A stretch of DNA of 64,000 nt from Methylobacterium sp. E-065 (GCF_022829605.1 NZ_JAKSYD010000114.1:124001-188000); one strand, 5' to 3'; positions 1-8,366 are shown, counted from the first letter of the stretch. The notes: generated from the letters alone by a model not told the origin. Program-made: numbers and translations.

Positions 1-1037
1 AGCTCAGCCGGGCGCCGCGGCGGCAGGGGCGGGTTGGCCAGTGCGCTGCCGGGCGGCGGCGCAGCGGGCGCGGCGAGCGCACCGGTCACGTCCGGATCCG
101 GCTTCGGCGCCCCCGTGAACGGATCGGAACCGGTCCGCGGGAAGTAGGTCGGCGCAGCGTAGGCAGCCGGCTGCGCCTGGCTGCGCGCCTGCAGGTTCCG
201 CGCGGCAGCATCTGAAGCGGTCACGCGCGGATCCGTCTGGAACAGGCTGCGCAGATCGCTGGTGCCGCCGAAGGCCGTCGCGGCGCTCGCATAGGCCGAG
301 ACTGCCTGCGGTACCGCCGCCTCTCCCTGGCGCAGGCTCGTGAGGTCGGTGGCCGCAGTGCCTTGGGCGGCAGCGCCCTGGGCGGCCGCCGCGAGGCTGG
401 CATACAGTTCTGCGGCGCTCCGCGCGCGGCCCGTGCGATCGTAGAACAAGGCCCGGTTGGCGGAAGCGGCTTCCGGTAGGTCGAGGGCGGCGGCGCGGGC
501 GGGGAAGGCGCGCGCGGTCGCAATCAGCGCGGCCGCGCCCTTGGCGCCGAGCACATGCGCCACGTAGAGATCACCCGCGGTCGGTTCGCGGCCGAGCGCT
601 CCCGAAAGCGCATCGGCGTTCTGCTGCGTCAGGGCACCGGCGAGCGTCGCCGAGACTTTCGGATCCCGGCGCAGGTCGAGGATGGCCTGCCTCTGCCCGG
701 CATCCGCCACCGCGTAGCTGCCGTCCGCCTGCCGGGTGATGGCGTCGGCCTCGGCCTGAAGCCCGAGCCGCGGCCCGGCATTCTTCATGACGCCGAGCCA
801 CGTCTGCTCGATGAACTGGAACAGCCCCGTGGCCGACGAGGTCCCGGCCTTGGCGGCGGGATCGAGGGCGGATTCCCGCCGGGCCGTCGCGAGCAGGTAG
901 TCGAACCCGACGCCGCTCGCCATCGCGCCATCGCGGATCGCCTGGACCACCGGTCCGGAGACGGCCGTGCCCGGCATCGCCCGTGCCGGGGGCGGCGGGC
1001 TGTCAGGTGGGCTGGATGGCGTGGTGAACAGGAACAT
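1..1037 (-). CDS. Lytic transglycosylase domain protein (C-terminus beyond the window)
   Basis: The open frame starts at ATG 1037 and runs off the left edge, so about 345 residues are visible. Near the N-terminus (about residues 30-75) is an SLT-type transglycosylase core: ATARRESALDP, with the likely catalytic Glu at residue 55, followed by ATGLFQFIEQTW. This fold cleaves the glycan strands of peptidoglycan. The rest is rich in Ala, Pro and Gln and looks like a disordered tail. No signal peptide is obvious, so an upstream GTG (1049) or a non-classical export route is possible. The ribosome-binding site is weak. Family assignment is good; substrate and role (division, secretion or flagellum assembly) cannot be read from the sequence. 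Confidence 0.8.
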   Translation of the reverse strand, partial: MFLFTTPSSPPDSPPPPARAMPGTAVSGPVVQAIRDGAMASGVGFDYLLATARRESALDPAAKAGTSSATGLFQFIEQTWLGVMKNAGPRLGLQAEADAITRQADGSYAVADAGQRQAILDLRRDPKVSATLAGALTQQNADALSGALGREPTAGDLYVAHVLGAKGAAALIATARAFPARAAALDLPEAASANRALFYDRTGRARSAAELYASLAAAAQGAAAQGTAATDLTSLRQGEAAVPQAVSAYASAATAFGGTSDLRSLFQTDPRVTASDAAARNLQARSQAQPAAYAAPTYFPRTGSDPFTGAPKPDPDVTGALAAPAAPPPGSALANPPLPPRRPAE

Positions 1038-1127
1038 CCGGTCGCGCACGGGGGCTGAAGACCCCCGGAATCTGCGCTCGCCATGGTAAACAAGTTCTCA
1101 ATCGGATCACGAAGACCCGGTCCGTTT

Positions 1128-1757
1128 TCAGGACGGTGAGAACTCGCCCGCGCCCTTCGGCCGGCGCATCTGGAAGCGCGTGTCCTGCGTCACTTGGAAA
1201 TAATCGAAGTATCCACCACGCATGATCGGGTGCATCGCCCCGGTATCGACCATCCCGTCCTTCACATAAGCCTCGTCGACGTAGATCGAAACCACCTGGC
1301 CGATGACGAGAAAGTTCTCGGCCTCGGTGCCGTCGAGCGGGGTCAGTGGTACGGTCTGCAGCCACCGGCATTCGAGGGCCGCCGGCGAGGCCGCGACCCG
1401 CGGCGGACGCACCTTCTGCGAGGGCGCGGTGGCGAGCCCGGCGAAGGCGAACTCGCTCTCGCCGCGTGGCAGCGGCGCCGAGGAATCGTTCATCCCGTCA
1501 CGCAGGTCCCAGGTAGCAAGGCTGCACACGAACTCCGCGCCCTCCTCCGCGAAGGTCATCGCGTCCTTCCGGCCCGAGGACGAGAAGGCGACCATGTTGT
1601 CGGCCACCGCGTTGAAGAACGAGTAGGGCGCGAGGTTCAGTTTGCCGTCGCGGCTCATGGAACTGATCCAGCCGATCGGACGCGGCGCCACGATCGCCTT
1701 AAGCGGATTGTGCGGAAGCGCGCGCGCCTCGCGGGGAACGTCGAGATCGTAATGCAC
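1128..1757 (-). CDS. Flavin reductase family protein (FMN-binding split barrel)
   Basis: This 209-residue protein begins at a GTG six bases after a strong GGAGG, which is preferred over an ATG 57 bases further upstream that has no ribosome-binding site. The N-terminal motif PLKAIVAPRPIGWISS, followed by NLAPYSFFNA, is typical of FMN-binding flavoprotein oxygenase/reductase domains (DIM6/NTAB type). These proteins bind FMN and reduce it with NAD(P)H or serve as reductase partners of monooxygenases. It lies alone between a lytic transglycosylase and a nitroreductase, all on the minus strand. The physiological substrate is unknown. Confidence 0.85.
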   Translation of the reverse strand: MHYDLDVPREARALPHNPLKAIVAPRPIGWISSMSRDGKLNLAPYSFFNAVADNMVAFSSSGRKDAMTFAEEGAEFVCSLATWDLRDGMNDSSAPLPRGESEFAFAGLATAPSQKVRPPRVAASPAALECRWLQTVPLTPLDGTEAENFLVIGQVVSIYVDEAYVKDGMVDTGAMHPIMRGGYFDYFQVTQDTRFQMRRPKGAGEFSPS

Positions 1758-1950
1758 GGGGGACCTCCGAAGCGCTGACCGGCGGGGCCCGGGCAGCGGC
1801 GTAGACTGGTCCATAACGCATCGGAGCGGGCGGAAGACGCCCCCTTAGACAGATTCCGGAGCCGATGCCCGACGATGAGGGGCCCGAGCGCGCTTCGCTG
1901 CGCGCGCGATGACGGTTGAGAGCGGACAGGCCGACTGCCCGACCGGCCCC

Positions 1951-2514
1951 TCAGAGATACGTCACGATCTCGTCGAGCGCCGGCCGCGGCCGGTCGGAGG
2001 GGACTTCGCGGGCGCGGCCGATATGGACGAAACCCGCCAGCTTCTCCGAGGGCGCCAGACCCAGGGCATCCAGGACGCGGCGGTCGTAGGCGAACCATTC
2101 CGTCAGCCAGGATGTCGCGAACCCGGCCGCGTTCGCGGCGATCACGAGGTTCATGGTGGCGGCGCCGACGGAGAGCACCTGCTCCCATTCGGGAATCTTC
2201 ACGTGCGGACCCGCCCGCGACACCACCGCGACCGCGACGGGGGCATGCGTCAGGCGGGCGCGCTCCTGCGCGAGGCGTTCCGGCGTCGCGTCCGGATTGT
2301 CCGCCGCGAAGGTCGCCGCGATGGTCTCGCCGACCCGGTCCCGCGCTGCCCCTGCGATGACGATGAAGCGCCAGGGTGCGAGCTTGCCGTGGTCCGGCAC
2401 GCGGGACGCCGCCGTCAGGATCGTTTCGAGCTGGGCCCGATCGGGTCCGGGCTCGTCCAGCAGCAGCGGCGGCACCGAGCGACGGGTCTTCAAGAGTTCG
2501 AGGGTGGCGGTCAT
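1951..2514 (-). CDS. Nitroreductase family protein
   Basis: The protein has 187 residues and starts at ATG 2514. The N-terminal LLKTRRSVPPL, the central VPDHGKLAPWRF and the later GAATMNLVIAANAAGFATSW are hallmarks of small FMN-dependent nitroreductases of the YdjA type. These enzymes reduce nitro or quinone compounds with NAD(P)H. The length matches the YdjA-like subgroup (about 185 residues). A longer in-frame extension upstream is Arg/Pro-rich with no homology-like features and is rejected. It is divergent from the secreted protein at 2651. Confidence 0.85.
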   Translation of the reverse strand: MTATLELLKTRRSVPPLLLDEPGPDRAQLETILTAASRVPDHGKLAPWRFIVIAGAARDRVGETIAATFAADNPDATPERLAQERARLTHAPVAVAVVSRAGPHVKIPEWEQVLSVGAATMNLVIAANAAGFATSWLTEWFAYDRRVLDALGLAPSEKLAGFVHIGRAREVPSDRPRPALDEIVTYL

Positions 2515-2650
2515 GCGCGTCGTCCCAGGTTCGCGATGCCGACGGGATGTGGCATGCGCGGGTCGCGCCGGGAAGTGCGGCCTTGCCGTCGCCATGGTCC
2601 CGATGCAGAGGCGGGGGCCATCCGCCGGGCGGAGGCAAGGGATCCGATCG

Positions 2651-3574
2651 ATGCGCACGAGGCTGGCCGCGATGGCGTTGGCGATTCTCGTCACGGGATC
2701 AGCGCTCGTGCCCGCCCGCGCCCAGCAGGATCCGCTTCAGAATCGCCTTGGCGGTCCCCTGCCCTCGCCGTCGATCACGACGCCGAATCTGCCGCCCGCC
2801 CTCCCCTCCGCCGAGCCGGACGCCCCCCTTGCCCTGTCGGCGCTGCTGTCGGGCCCCGGAATTCCGCTGCGCCAGGGGCTCGCGTGGCGGATCTACGAGG
2901 AAGCCAACGACGGTGTCCGGCCCTCGATCGTCGCCCGTTCGACCGAGGCCGAGCCGCGCTTCGTACTGGCTCCCGGCACCTACACGGCGACCGTGGCGTA
3001 CGGCTTTGCCAGCGCGTCCAAGCGGATCGTGATGGCGGGCCAGCCGATCACCGAGACGCTGCGCGTCGCGGCCGGCGCGCTGAAGCTCTCGGGCGCGGTC
3101 GGCGACCAGAAGATCCCCCCCGGCGAAGTGTCGTTCTCGGTCTTCGTACCGGTCGGGACAAATTCCGAGGGGCGGCTGGTGCGCGGCGGCATCAAGACCG
3201 GCGAGTTGCTCCGGCTGCCGGAGGGCACCTACCATGTTGTGTCGATCTACGGAGAGTCGAACGCGATCCAGCGCGCGGACCTCCGCGTGGAGAACGGCAA
3301 GGTGACGGAAGCGACCCTCAACCATCGGGCCGCGACCGTGACCCTGAAGCTCGTGGCGGCGCCGGGCGCGGAGGCGTTCGCCGGCACCGCGTTCTCGGTG
3401 CTCACGCCCGGCGGCGACACGATTCGGGAAGCCATCGGGGCCTTCCCGCAGGTGACGCTCGCGGAGGGCGACTACGTGCTGATCGCCCGTCACGACGGGC
3501 AGGTCTATACCCGCGAGTTCAAGGTCGAGAGCGGGCTCGACCGCGACATCGAGGTGGTGGCCAAGTCTGGCTGA
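2651..3574 (+). CDS. Exported hypothetical protein with carboxypeptidase-regulatory-like repeats
   Basis: The 307-residue product starts with a Sec signal peptide (MRTRLAAMALAILVTGSAL, cleavage probably after ARA). The mature part contains several beta-rich units with the recurring pattern L-x-P/E-G-x-Y, for example VLAPGTYTATVAYG, RLPEGTYHVVSIYGE and LAEGDYVLIARHDG. This suggests tandem Ig/transthyretin-like or CarbopepD_reg-like domains. I do not recognise a specific function. A GGAGG lies upstream at an unusually long spacing. It probably acts in the periplasm or outer envelope, which is inferred from the signal peptide only. Confidence 0.75.
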   Translation: MRTRLAAMALAILVTGSALVPARAQQDPLQNRLGGPLPSPSITTPNLPPALPSAEPDAPLALSALLSGPGIPLRQGLAWRIYEEANDGVRPSIVARSTEAEPRFVLAPGTYTATVAYGFASASKRIVMAGQPITETLRVAAGALKLSGAVGDQKIPPGEVSFSVFVPVGTNSEGRLVRGGIKTGELLRLPEGTYHVVSIYGESNAIQRADLRVENGKVTEATLNHRAATVTLKLVAAPGAEAFAGTAFSVLTPGGDTIREAIGAFPQVTLAEGDYVLIARHDGQVYTREFKVESGLDRDIEVVAKSG

Positions 3575-3592
3575 TACCTCCGGCGGCGTGCC

Positions 3593-4486
3593 TCATGCGA
3601 ACCGCCGGGCCAGGGCCACGCAGAGCGCGACCGCCGCCGCCGCACCGATCATCGCAGGTTCGATCCGCTCGCCCAACACGAGGGCGGCGACGCCGAGCCC
3701 CAGGAACGGCTGCAGCAGCTGAAGCTGTCCGATCGCGGCGATCCCACCCCGGGCGAGCGCCCGGTACCAGAACACGAAGCCGATCAGCATGCTGAACAGC
3801 GCCACGTAGGCGAGCCCTGCCCAGGCCGGCATGGGGATGGACGCGAACGCGCTCGGGCTCAGGATCAGCGCCAGCGGCAGGCTCACCGGCAGCGACAGCA
3901 CCGTGGCCCAGGCGATCACCTGCCAGCCACCGAGTCGTCGCGCCAGGACGCCGCCCTCGGCATAACCCAGGCCGCAGACCAGGACCGCAGCGAACATCAG
4001 GGCATCGCCGAGTCCGGGCGGACTCTCGAGGCCGCGCGCGGCGAAGCCGACGGTGATCAGAGCCCCGCAGATCGAGAGCAGCCAGAACGTGGGAGACGGC
4101 CGCTCACCGGAGCGAAGGGCTCCGAACAAGGCCGTGGCGAGCGGTAGCAGACCGACGAAAACCGTGCCGTGCGCCGCGCTCACGGTCCGCAGAGCCAGGG
4201 CCGTGAGCACAGGGAAGCCCACCACCACGCCGGCCGCCACGATCATCAGTGCGGGGATGTCCCGCCCGCGGGGACGCTTTTCCCGGAAGGCCGCGAGGGC
4301 CATCGCGCCGGCGAGGCCGGCCAGGGCTGCCCGGGCGGCGCTGAGGAACAGCGCATCCATGCCGGTGAGCGCGAGGCGTGTCGCCACCAGCGATGCGCTG
4401 AAGATGGAGACGCCGATGAGTCCATCGATCCATGCGCCCGCAGCGCCGTGCTGCGCCGCCGTCATTTGAACCGCCCGTCCCGTCAC
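3593..4486 (-). CDS. EamA/DMT-family transporter
   Basis: The protein of about 297 residues has ten predicted hydrophobic segments arranged as two EamA repeats, the second ending in GLGVAALVLGERIEPAMIG, the typical last-helix signature. DMT permeases export metabolites or amino acids across the inner membrane; the substrate is not predictable. GTG 4486 is chosen because GGGAGGG sits four bases before it. An ATG at 4465 (MTAAQHGAAG) is the alternative, 7 residues shorter. The gene converges on the upstream secreted-protein gene with 18 bases between stops. Confidence 0.85.
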   Translation of the reverse strand: MTGRAVQMTAAQHGAAGAWIDGLIGVSIFSASLVATRLALTGMDALFLSAARAALAGLAGAMALAAFREKRPRGRDIPALMIVAAGVVVGFPVLTALALRTVSAAHGTVFVGLLPLATALFGALRSGERPSPTFWLLSICGALITVGFAARGLESPPGLGDALMFAAVLVCGLGYAEGGVLARRLGGWQVIAWATVLSLPVSLPLALILSPSAFASIPMPAWAGLAYVALFSMLIGFVFWYRALARGGIAAIGQLQLLQPFLGLGVAALVLGERIEPAMIGAAAAVALCVALARRFA

Positions 4487-4755
4487 CCGTCCCTCCCGCT
4501 CGCCCCTTCGCAGCGGGGTGGCATCGCCGAACCCATCCGGCCAGGGACGATGCCGCGTCGTGCGGTCGATCTGTCCTGGTCTGCAAGCAGTACGGTTCAC
4601 AGCCACCGCGCGAAACCGAGCTATCGAGGCCGCGTGCGCATCGGCGACGGTCGCCGATCGTTCCATGTTTTCGAGATTAACATTTCTGGGATGCGCCGGA
4701 ACGATACCGGGCGCTGCGGCTTACCAGCGACCCATTTGGGCTTCTGGAGATACCG

Positions 4756-5154
4756 ATGCGCCGCTTCGTCCTCGCCACCCTCGCCGTTGCAGCTTTGGCC
4801 GGCCCGGCCCTCGCCGCCAATGAGGCGCCCAAGACCGTCGCCCCGAAGTTTGAGTCGGTCCCGCAGGACGCGGTTCTGAGCTACAACCTGATCGGTCTCA
4901 ACATCACTGACGCGCAGAACAGCACGGTCGGCGAGATCAAGGACCTCGTGATCGATCACGACAAGCTCACCGGCTACATCGTCTCGGTCGGCGGCTTCCT
5001 CGGGATGGGCGAGCACTACGTCGCGGTCTCGCCGTCGTCGATCGCCCTCGGCTACGATGCCGACGCCAAGAAGTGGAAGGCAATCATCGGCGCCACCAAG
5101 GAGCAGCTCAAGGCTGCGCCCGAGTTCAAGTACGACGGCAAGTTCAAGCGCTGA
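4756..5154 (+). CDS. PRC-barrel domain protein, exported
   Basis: The 132-residue protein has a cleavable signal peptide (MRRFVLATLAVAALAGPALA) and a single PRC-barrel domain: LIGLNITDAQNSTVGEIKDL followed by VSVGGFLGMGEHYVAVS. Small exported PRC-barrel proteins are common in Hyphomicrobiales and are often stress-associated, but their biochemical role is unclear. A GGAGA motif precedes the ATG. A perfect hairpin follows the stop, so the gene is probably monocistronic. Confidence 0.85.
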   Translation: MRRFVLATLAVAALAGPALAANEAPKTVAPKFESVPQDAVLSYNLIGLNITDAQNSTVGEIKDLVIDHDKLTGYIVSVGGFLGMGEHYVAVSPSSIALGYDADAKKWKAIIGATKEQLKAAPEFKYDGKFKR

Positions 5155-5165
5155 TCGTCTGAATG

Positions 5166-5194
5166 CGTCCCCGCCCGAAGACTGGGCGGGGACG
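5166..5194 (+). terminator. Perfect 11-bp hairpin after the PRC-barrel gene
   Basis: CGTCCCCGCCC pairs perfectly with GGGCGGGGACG around a 7-base loop, 11 bases after the stop at 5154. There is no T-run, so it is either a weak intrinsic terminator or an mRNA 3'-end stabiliser. Confidence 0.5.
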
Positions 5195-5256
5195 GTCCGG
5201 CACCGCTAGGTGGCGCGGCGACGGAAACCGCCGGCCGCCCCACTCAACCGTGCCGC

Positions 5257-5499
5257 TCAGATGTGGCCGTCGAGCGCTTCGCGCGCCAAGCGCGAGACCA
5301 GCGCTTCCCGCCGCGCCTGACGGAGGATGATGCGCGCTGCAGCCCGCGCGTTGGACGCGCGGAGTTCGGCCTGTGGCCCACCCTCCCGGAGGGCACGCGA
5401 CGCCAGGGCACGAAACCATTTTATATTGGCCAGAGCGGCGGCACGGCGGCTGATCGGACCACCGACATCAAGCGGCTTCTCGAGTGCAACGGACGCCAT
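5257..5499 (-). CDS. Hypothetical protein, 80 residues
   Basis: The frame codes for a basic, Ala/Arg-rich, probably helical protein (central NIKWFRALASRALREGG, C-terminal ARREALVSRLAREALDGHI). An AGGA lies ten bases before ATG 5499. Codon use is mixed: AT-rich codons near residues 26-30 (ATA AAA TGG TTT CGT) contrast with GC-rich codons elsewhere. Competing plus-strand frames look less protein-like. I do not recognise a family. It may be a real small gene next to an AT-rich intergenic stretch. Confidence 0.4.
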   Translation of the reverse strand: MASVALEKPLDVGGPISRRAAALANIKWFRALASRALREGGPQAELRASNARAAARIILRQARREALVSRLAREALDGHI

Positions 5500-5770
5500 T
5501 GGCTCAATCCTGGACTGCGAACCACCGCTTGTCCGATTTCAAGACAAGAAATGGCAGTGCATGGTCACTTGGGCAATAGTGATGCCGCCAATAACTTTAT
5601 GACGAAACAGAAATTTTCGGCATCCTCGAAACGTGGTAGGCCCGTATTGAGCCGACTGCTTAAGTGACGCGACCGGGTCGCGGCGCGGGAACGCGGTAGC
5701 GCGGCTGTGAGTCTCCGTCTTGGAGCGGACAGATGGTTCGCGCTGCCGGACGACTTTGGCGGGGAGGCCC

Positions 5771-6265
5771 GTGTCGACGATCTTCGATGCTCACACCTTC
5801 GCTCTCACCGCGCATGCGGGCCAACTCGACAAGGGTGGCGAACCCTGCATGCGGCACTTGGAGCGCGTCGCAAACGCTGCCCTCGCTCGAGCCGGCCACG
5901 CCCGCCTCGTCGACGGATTGGACCTCGATCCGATGCAGTTTATGCAGGCCGCGTTGCTTCACGATGTGCTGGAGGATACCCCGCGTACCGCCTCGGACCT
6001 GCGCGTGGCCGGTTTCGCACCTGCGATCATCCGGACCGTGACGCTGCTCACGAAGCCCGCAACACGAATCGCCTATTCGGACCGGATCACCACGCTGATC
6101 GAGGCTGACGATCTGGCCGCGATCCTCGTGAAGATGTCCGACACGGAGGACAACCTCGTCCCCGCCCGAATCCCGCCTTCCGCATCCTTCCTGCGGGAGC
6201 GTTACGCCACGGCGTTCGAGCGGCTCAGGGAAGCCGCAGCCGCGAAGGGCTATACGGGCCGCTGA
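5771..6265 (+). CDS. HD-domain hydrolase, MESH1/RelA-SpoT-hydrolase-like
   Basis: The 164-residue protein starts at a GTG directly downstream of GGGGAGG. It carries the metal-binding HD signature: His15 (ALTAHAGQLDKGG), His29, His64-Asp65 in LLHDVLEDT with Glu68-Asp69, and a later Asp near residue 125 (VKMSDTEDNL). The arrangement (x)AHAGQxDKGG...H...HDVLEDT is that of the Mn-dependent hydrolase domain of SpoT and of the small alarmone hydrolase MESH1, which remove the 3'-pyrophosphate of ppGpp or the phosphate of NADPH. No synthetase, TGS or ACT domain is present. The substrate is inferred from family only. Confidence 0.8.
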   Translation: MSTIFDAHTFALTAHAGQLDKGGEPCMRHLERVANAALARAGHARLVDGLDLDPMQFMQAALLHDVLEDTPRTASDLRVAGFAPAIIRTVTLLTKPATRIAYSDRITTLIEADDLAAILVKMSDTEDNLVPARIPPSASFLRERYATAFERLREAAAAKGYTGR

Positions 6266-6398
6266 CGTTGCCCCGATCCGGGACGGCCCGTCCCGAACGT
6301 CTGCGCGTGGGCCCAGGAACAGCCACGCCAAAGCGGGGTTCCCCGGAGAACCGGTGCCGATCTGCCTGCGGCTGCCGGCCCAAAAAGGGAGACACGCC

Positions 6399-6653
6399 AT
6401 GAAGCTTACGACCCTTGTTCTCGCCGGCCTCGTCGTCGCCGCTACGCCCGCCCTGGCAGCCGAGAGCGCTGGCGGAACGAGCCGCTCCGGCACGGCCAAC
6501 AGCACCGGCCCCAACGATGCCGGTTCGGGATCGACCCCGGGCGCGAACGGCAGCGGGCCATCCACCGGGTCGATGAGCCGTTCCGGGACAACCAACAGCA
6601 CGGGCGCCAACGACGCCGGCTCCGGATCGAAGCCGGGTCCCTCGGGCCGCTGA
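6399..6653 (+). CDS. Small secreted Ser/Gly-rich protein with a tandem repeat
   Basis: The 84-residue product has a signal peptide (MKLTTLVLAGLVVAATPALA). The mature part is almost wholly two copies of a roughly 25-residue unit, each reading SRSGT-NSTG-NDAGSGS-PG. The repeats are low-complexity, uncharged and probably disordered. An AAAAAGGGAGA ribosome-binding site precedes the ATG. Similar Gly/Ser/Asn repeat proteins are frequent in Methylobacterium-like genomes, but I know no assigned function. Confidence 0.7.
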   Translation: MKLTTLVLAGLVVAATPALAAESAGGTSRSGTANSTGPNDAGSGSTPGANGSGPSTGSMSRSGTTNSTGANDAGSGSKPGPSGR

Positions 6654-6685
6654 GGCCCACGGAACCAGCACCTGCGGAACGCTCT

Positions 6686-6702
6686 GCCCGAGTGACTCGG
6701 GC
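6686..6702 (+). terminator. Hairpin downstream of the repeat protein
   Basis: GCCCGAG and CTCGGGC form a perfect 7-bp stem with a TGA loop, 33 bases after the stop at 6653. No T-run follows, so termination is plausible but unproven. Confidence 0.35.
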
Positions 6703-6877
6703 GGAGTCGAGGACCACGCGGTGCCCGCCGCTCCGCAGCCGTAACATTCGTGACCTTTGGGATTGTCGGAGCCGCCGGCCGGACCGTGACTGAAGGGTCA
6801 GGCCGACGCCACCAGAGCCGCACCCGTCATAGCTCCGGCCCTTCGCGCCACCTGGGCGACCGGTACGGAGGGGGGCT

Positions 6878-6899
6878 GAAGGTCGGAGGTTCGACCTTC
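6878..6899 (+). promoter_or_regulatory. Stem-loop in the leader of the lipoprotein gene
   Basis: GAAGGTCG pairs perfectly with CGACCTTC across a six-base loop, ending about 15 bases before the AGGGAGGA ribosome-binding site of the gene at 6924. It could be an operator dyad or a 5'-UTR hairpin. Confidence 0.35.
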
Positions 6900-6923
6900 T
6901 CGATGCACTTCTAGGGAGGATCC

Positions 6924-7082
6924 ATGCTGATGTTGAAACGGGTCGCATGCCTCGGGCTTCTGATTTGCGGGCTGGCAGCCTGCGACGACAAGCAGGCGCA
7001 GAACAACGCGCCGACGAAGCCGGATTCCCAAAAGCTGGAGCCGCAAACCGATCAATCCGCCCCGAGCAACCAGAAGCAGTAG
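6924..7082 (+). CDS. Small lipoprotein, 52 residues
   Basis: The frame has an excellent ribosome-binding site (AGGGAGGA, four bases before ATG). It encodes a lipoprotein signal peptide, MLMLKRVACLGLLICGLAAC, in which the last Cys is the lipobox cysteine. The mature 33 residues are hydrophilic, rich in Gln, Asn, Lys and Pro, and end at TAG 7082. It should be lipid-anchored in the periplasm. A Lys at +4 with Asp at +1/+2 after the Cys might favour inner-membrane retention, though that rule comes from enterics. Function unknown. Confidence 0.7.
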   Translation: MLMLKRVACLGLLICGLAACDDKQAQNNAPTKPDSQKLEPQTDQSAPSNQKQ

Positions 7083-7127
7083 CCGGCCGCCGGCCTGTTT
7101 CCGCGGTTGCTGTCCCTGCGTCGGTTG

Positions 7128-7289
7128 TCAGTGCCCTGTCGGGCCTGGTTCGGATGGGGCATCGCCGTTCTGGGCGATGATCATCGGGGTGGCGGCTGTG
7201 AAGCCTGCGGCTGCCGCCGTGATCAGGTCATCGAGTGCGTCGATGACGTGGAGCGTGCGATCGACTGCCCAGTGCAGGATCCCGTCCAT
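7128..7289 (-). CDS. Micro-ORF, 53 residues, hypothetical
   Basis: A minus-strand frame from ATG 7289 to TGA 7128 encodes a protein with an amphipathic/hydrophobic N-terminal two-thirds (ILHWAVDRTLHVIDALDDL, then ITAAAAGFTAATPMIIA) and a Pro/Gly tail. GC-rich third positions resemble neighbouring genes. The ribosome-binding site (GAGACGAG) is mediocre. It lies just downstream on the same strand of another micro-ORF (7375-7491), so the two could be co-transcribed. No family recognised. Confidence 0.4.
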   Translation of the reverse strand: MDGILHWAVDRTLHVIDALDDLITAAAAGFTAATPMIIAQNGDAPSEPGPTGH

Positions 7290-7374
7290 GGCTCGTCTCT
7301 ACCGTTGGAGCGCGCCGCCGCGGGAACGGCGGCGCCTCAGGTTTCGTGTGTCATGCGGCTTGCAGTCGCCGTGA

Positions 7375-7491
7375 TCAGACGAAGTGCAGCGGCAGGGCCC
7401 GGTCGAGCATCTCGGCATAGGTGCCGGCCAGGACTGCAACGGTCGCGGCGGCGGCGGCAGCGGCGACGGTGAGGCGGGTGATGACGGTCAT
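7375..7491 (-). CDS. Single-helix membrane micro-protein, 38 residues
   Basis: ATG 7491 follows GGAGAT by five bases and the frame ends at TGA 7375. The N-terminal segment MTVITRLTVA continues through an Ala/Val-rich stretch to VAVLAG, forming one transmembrane helix, then TYAEMLDRALPLHFV. Size, ribosome-binding site and a short charged tail recall the 38-residue micro-protein at 25226-25342. Function unknown. Confidence 0.5.
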   Translation of the reverse strand: MTVITRLTVAAAAAAATVAVLAGTYAEMLDRALPLHFV

Positions 7492-7686
7492 TGTCTATCT
7501 CCATCGGGTGCGCGGTTGTGTTCGCGGCGTGTCTCCGATGTAAGCTCAAGCTTTCAGGGTTGACGTGCTCCGGCACACGATCGAGGGACGAGAATCCAGC
7601 CCGTCGGCTTCGTCTCGGGTGATGAGCAGCGCCATCCGATCAGCCCCGCGAGGGCATGCGGTGGTCTATCGACACCTCTGCCGGGC

Positions 7687-8235
7687 TTAGCAATCGCCGC
7701 AGATCGGCTTGGCCGTCCGCTGTCCCGCACGTTCAAGGCGATCCATGGTCGAATCCCGGCCCCGGATCGGCGTCGGCACACCACGTCGATCGTCATTCCC
7801 GGCCGGCGGCATGCTGGCCATGCCGTTGAGCCCAGCTGCATCGCGTGAACCCGAGCGGCCGGCATTCCGCGTATCGACAATGGCTGATCGGCCAATCGGG
7901 CCGGCGCGCAGGGGGGCCCACGCAGCCCTGTCGCGGGCGGACTTATCGAGCTGCGCTGCGGGATCGACGCCGCCACCGGCTCCGAGGCCGGGTCTCAGAA
8001 GCCGGCCGGGCTCATAGCTCGGCGGCAGGGCGCTGTTGGAGATCGCGAGCGGCTCGATAGCAGCGGCGTGGGGCCCTGTTGCAGACGGACCCACGCAGGC
8101 ACCGAGGGCCGGTGCACAGCAGAGCAGGGTGGCGATCCGCAGAGCGACGATGGTGGGCTCCTCAAGGTTCGGGGGCCGACCCCGCCGAGATGATAAAGCA
8201 CCAAGCCGCAGGGCTGAGCCCATCCCGGCTGTCAA
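7687..8235 (-). CDS. Hypothetical lipoprotein, start uncertain
   Basis: The frame carries a hydrophobic lipoprotein-like signal (LRIATLLCCAPALGAC, with a lipobox LGAC), followed by a Pro/Gly/Arg-rich mature region without recognisable domains. The ATGs at 8235 and 8223 would put about 25-30 extra residues before the hydrophobic core. A GAGGAG close to the signal peptide is followed only by ATC GTC GCT CTG, so initiation may occur at a non-standard codon (ATC or CTG near 8142-8151) or the sequence may have a base change. The product is otherwise a plausible exported protein. Confidence 0.5.
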   Translation of the reverse strand: MTAGMGSALRLGALSSRRGRPPNLEEPTIVALRIATLLCCAPALGACVGPSATGPHAAAIEPLAISNSALPPSYEPGRLLRPGLGAGGGVDPAAQLDKSARDRAAWAPLRAGPIGRSAIVDTRNAGRSGSRDAAGLNGMASMPPAGNDDRRGVPTPIRGRDSTMDRLERAGQRTAKPICGDC

Positions 8236-8275
8236 TCTGACAGACCGGCGAAATCATTTCGTCATGCGGAGGGAA

Positions 8276-8351
<76 letters not shown>

Positions 8352-8366
8352 GATCGCATTTGCGAT

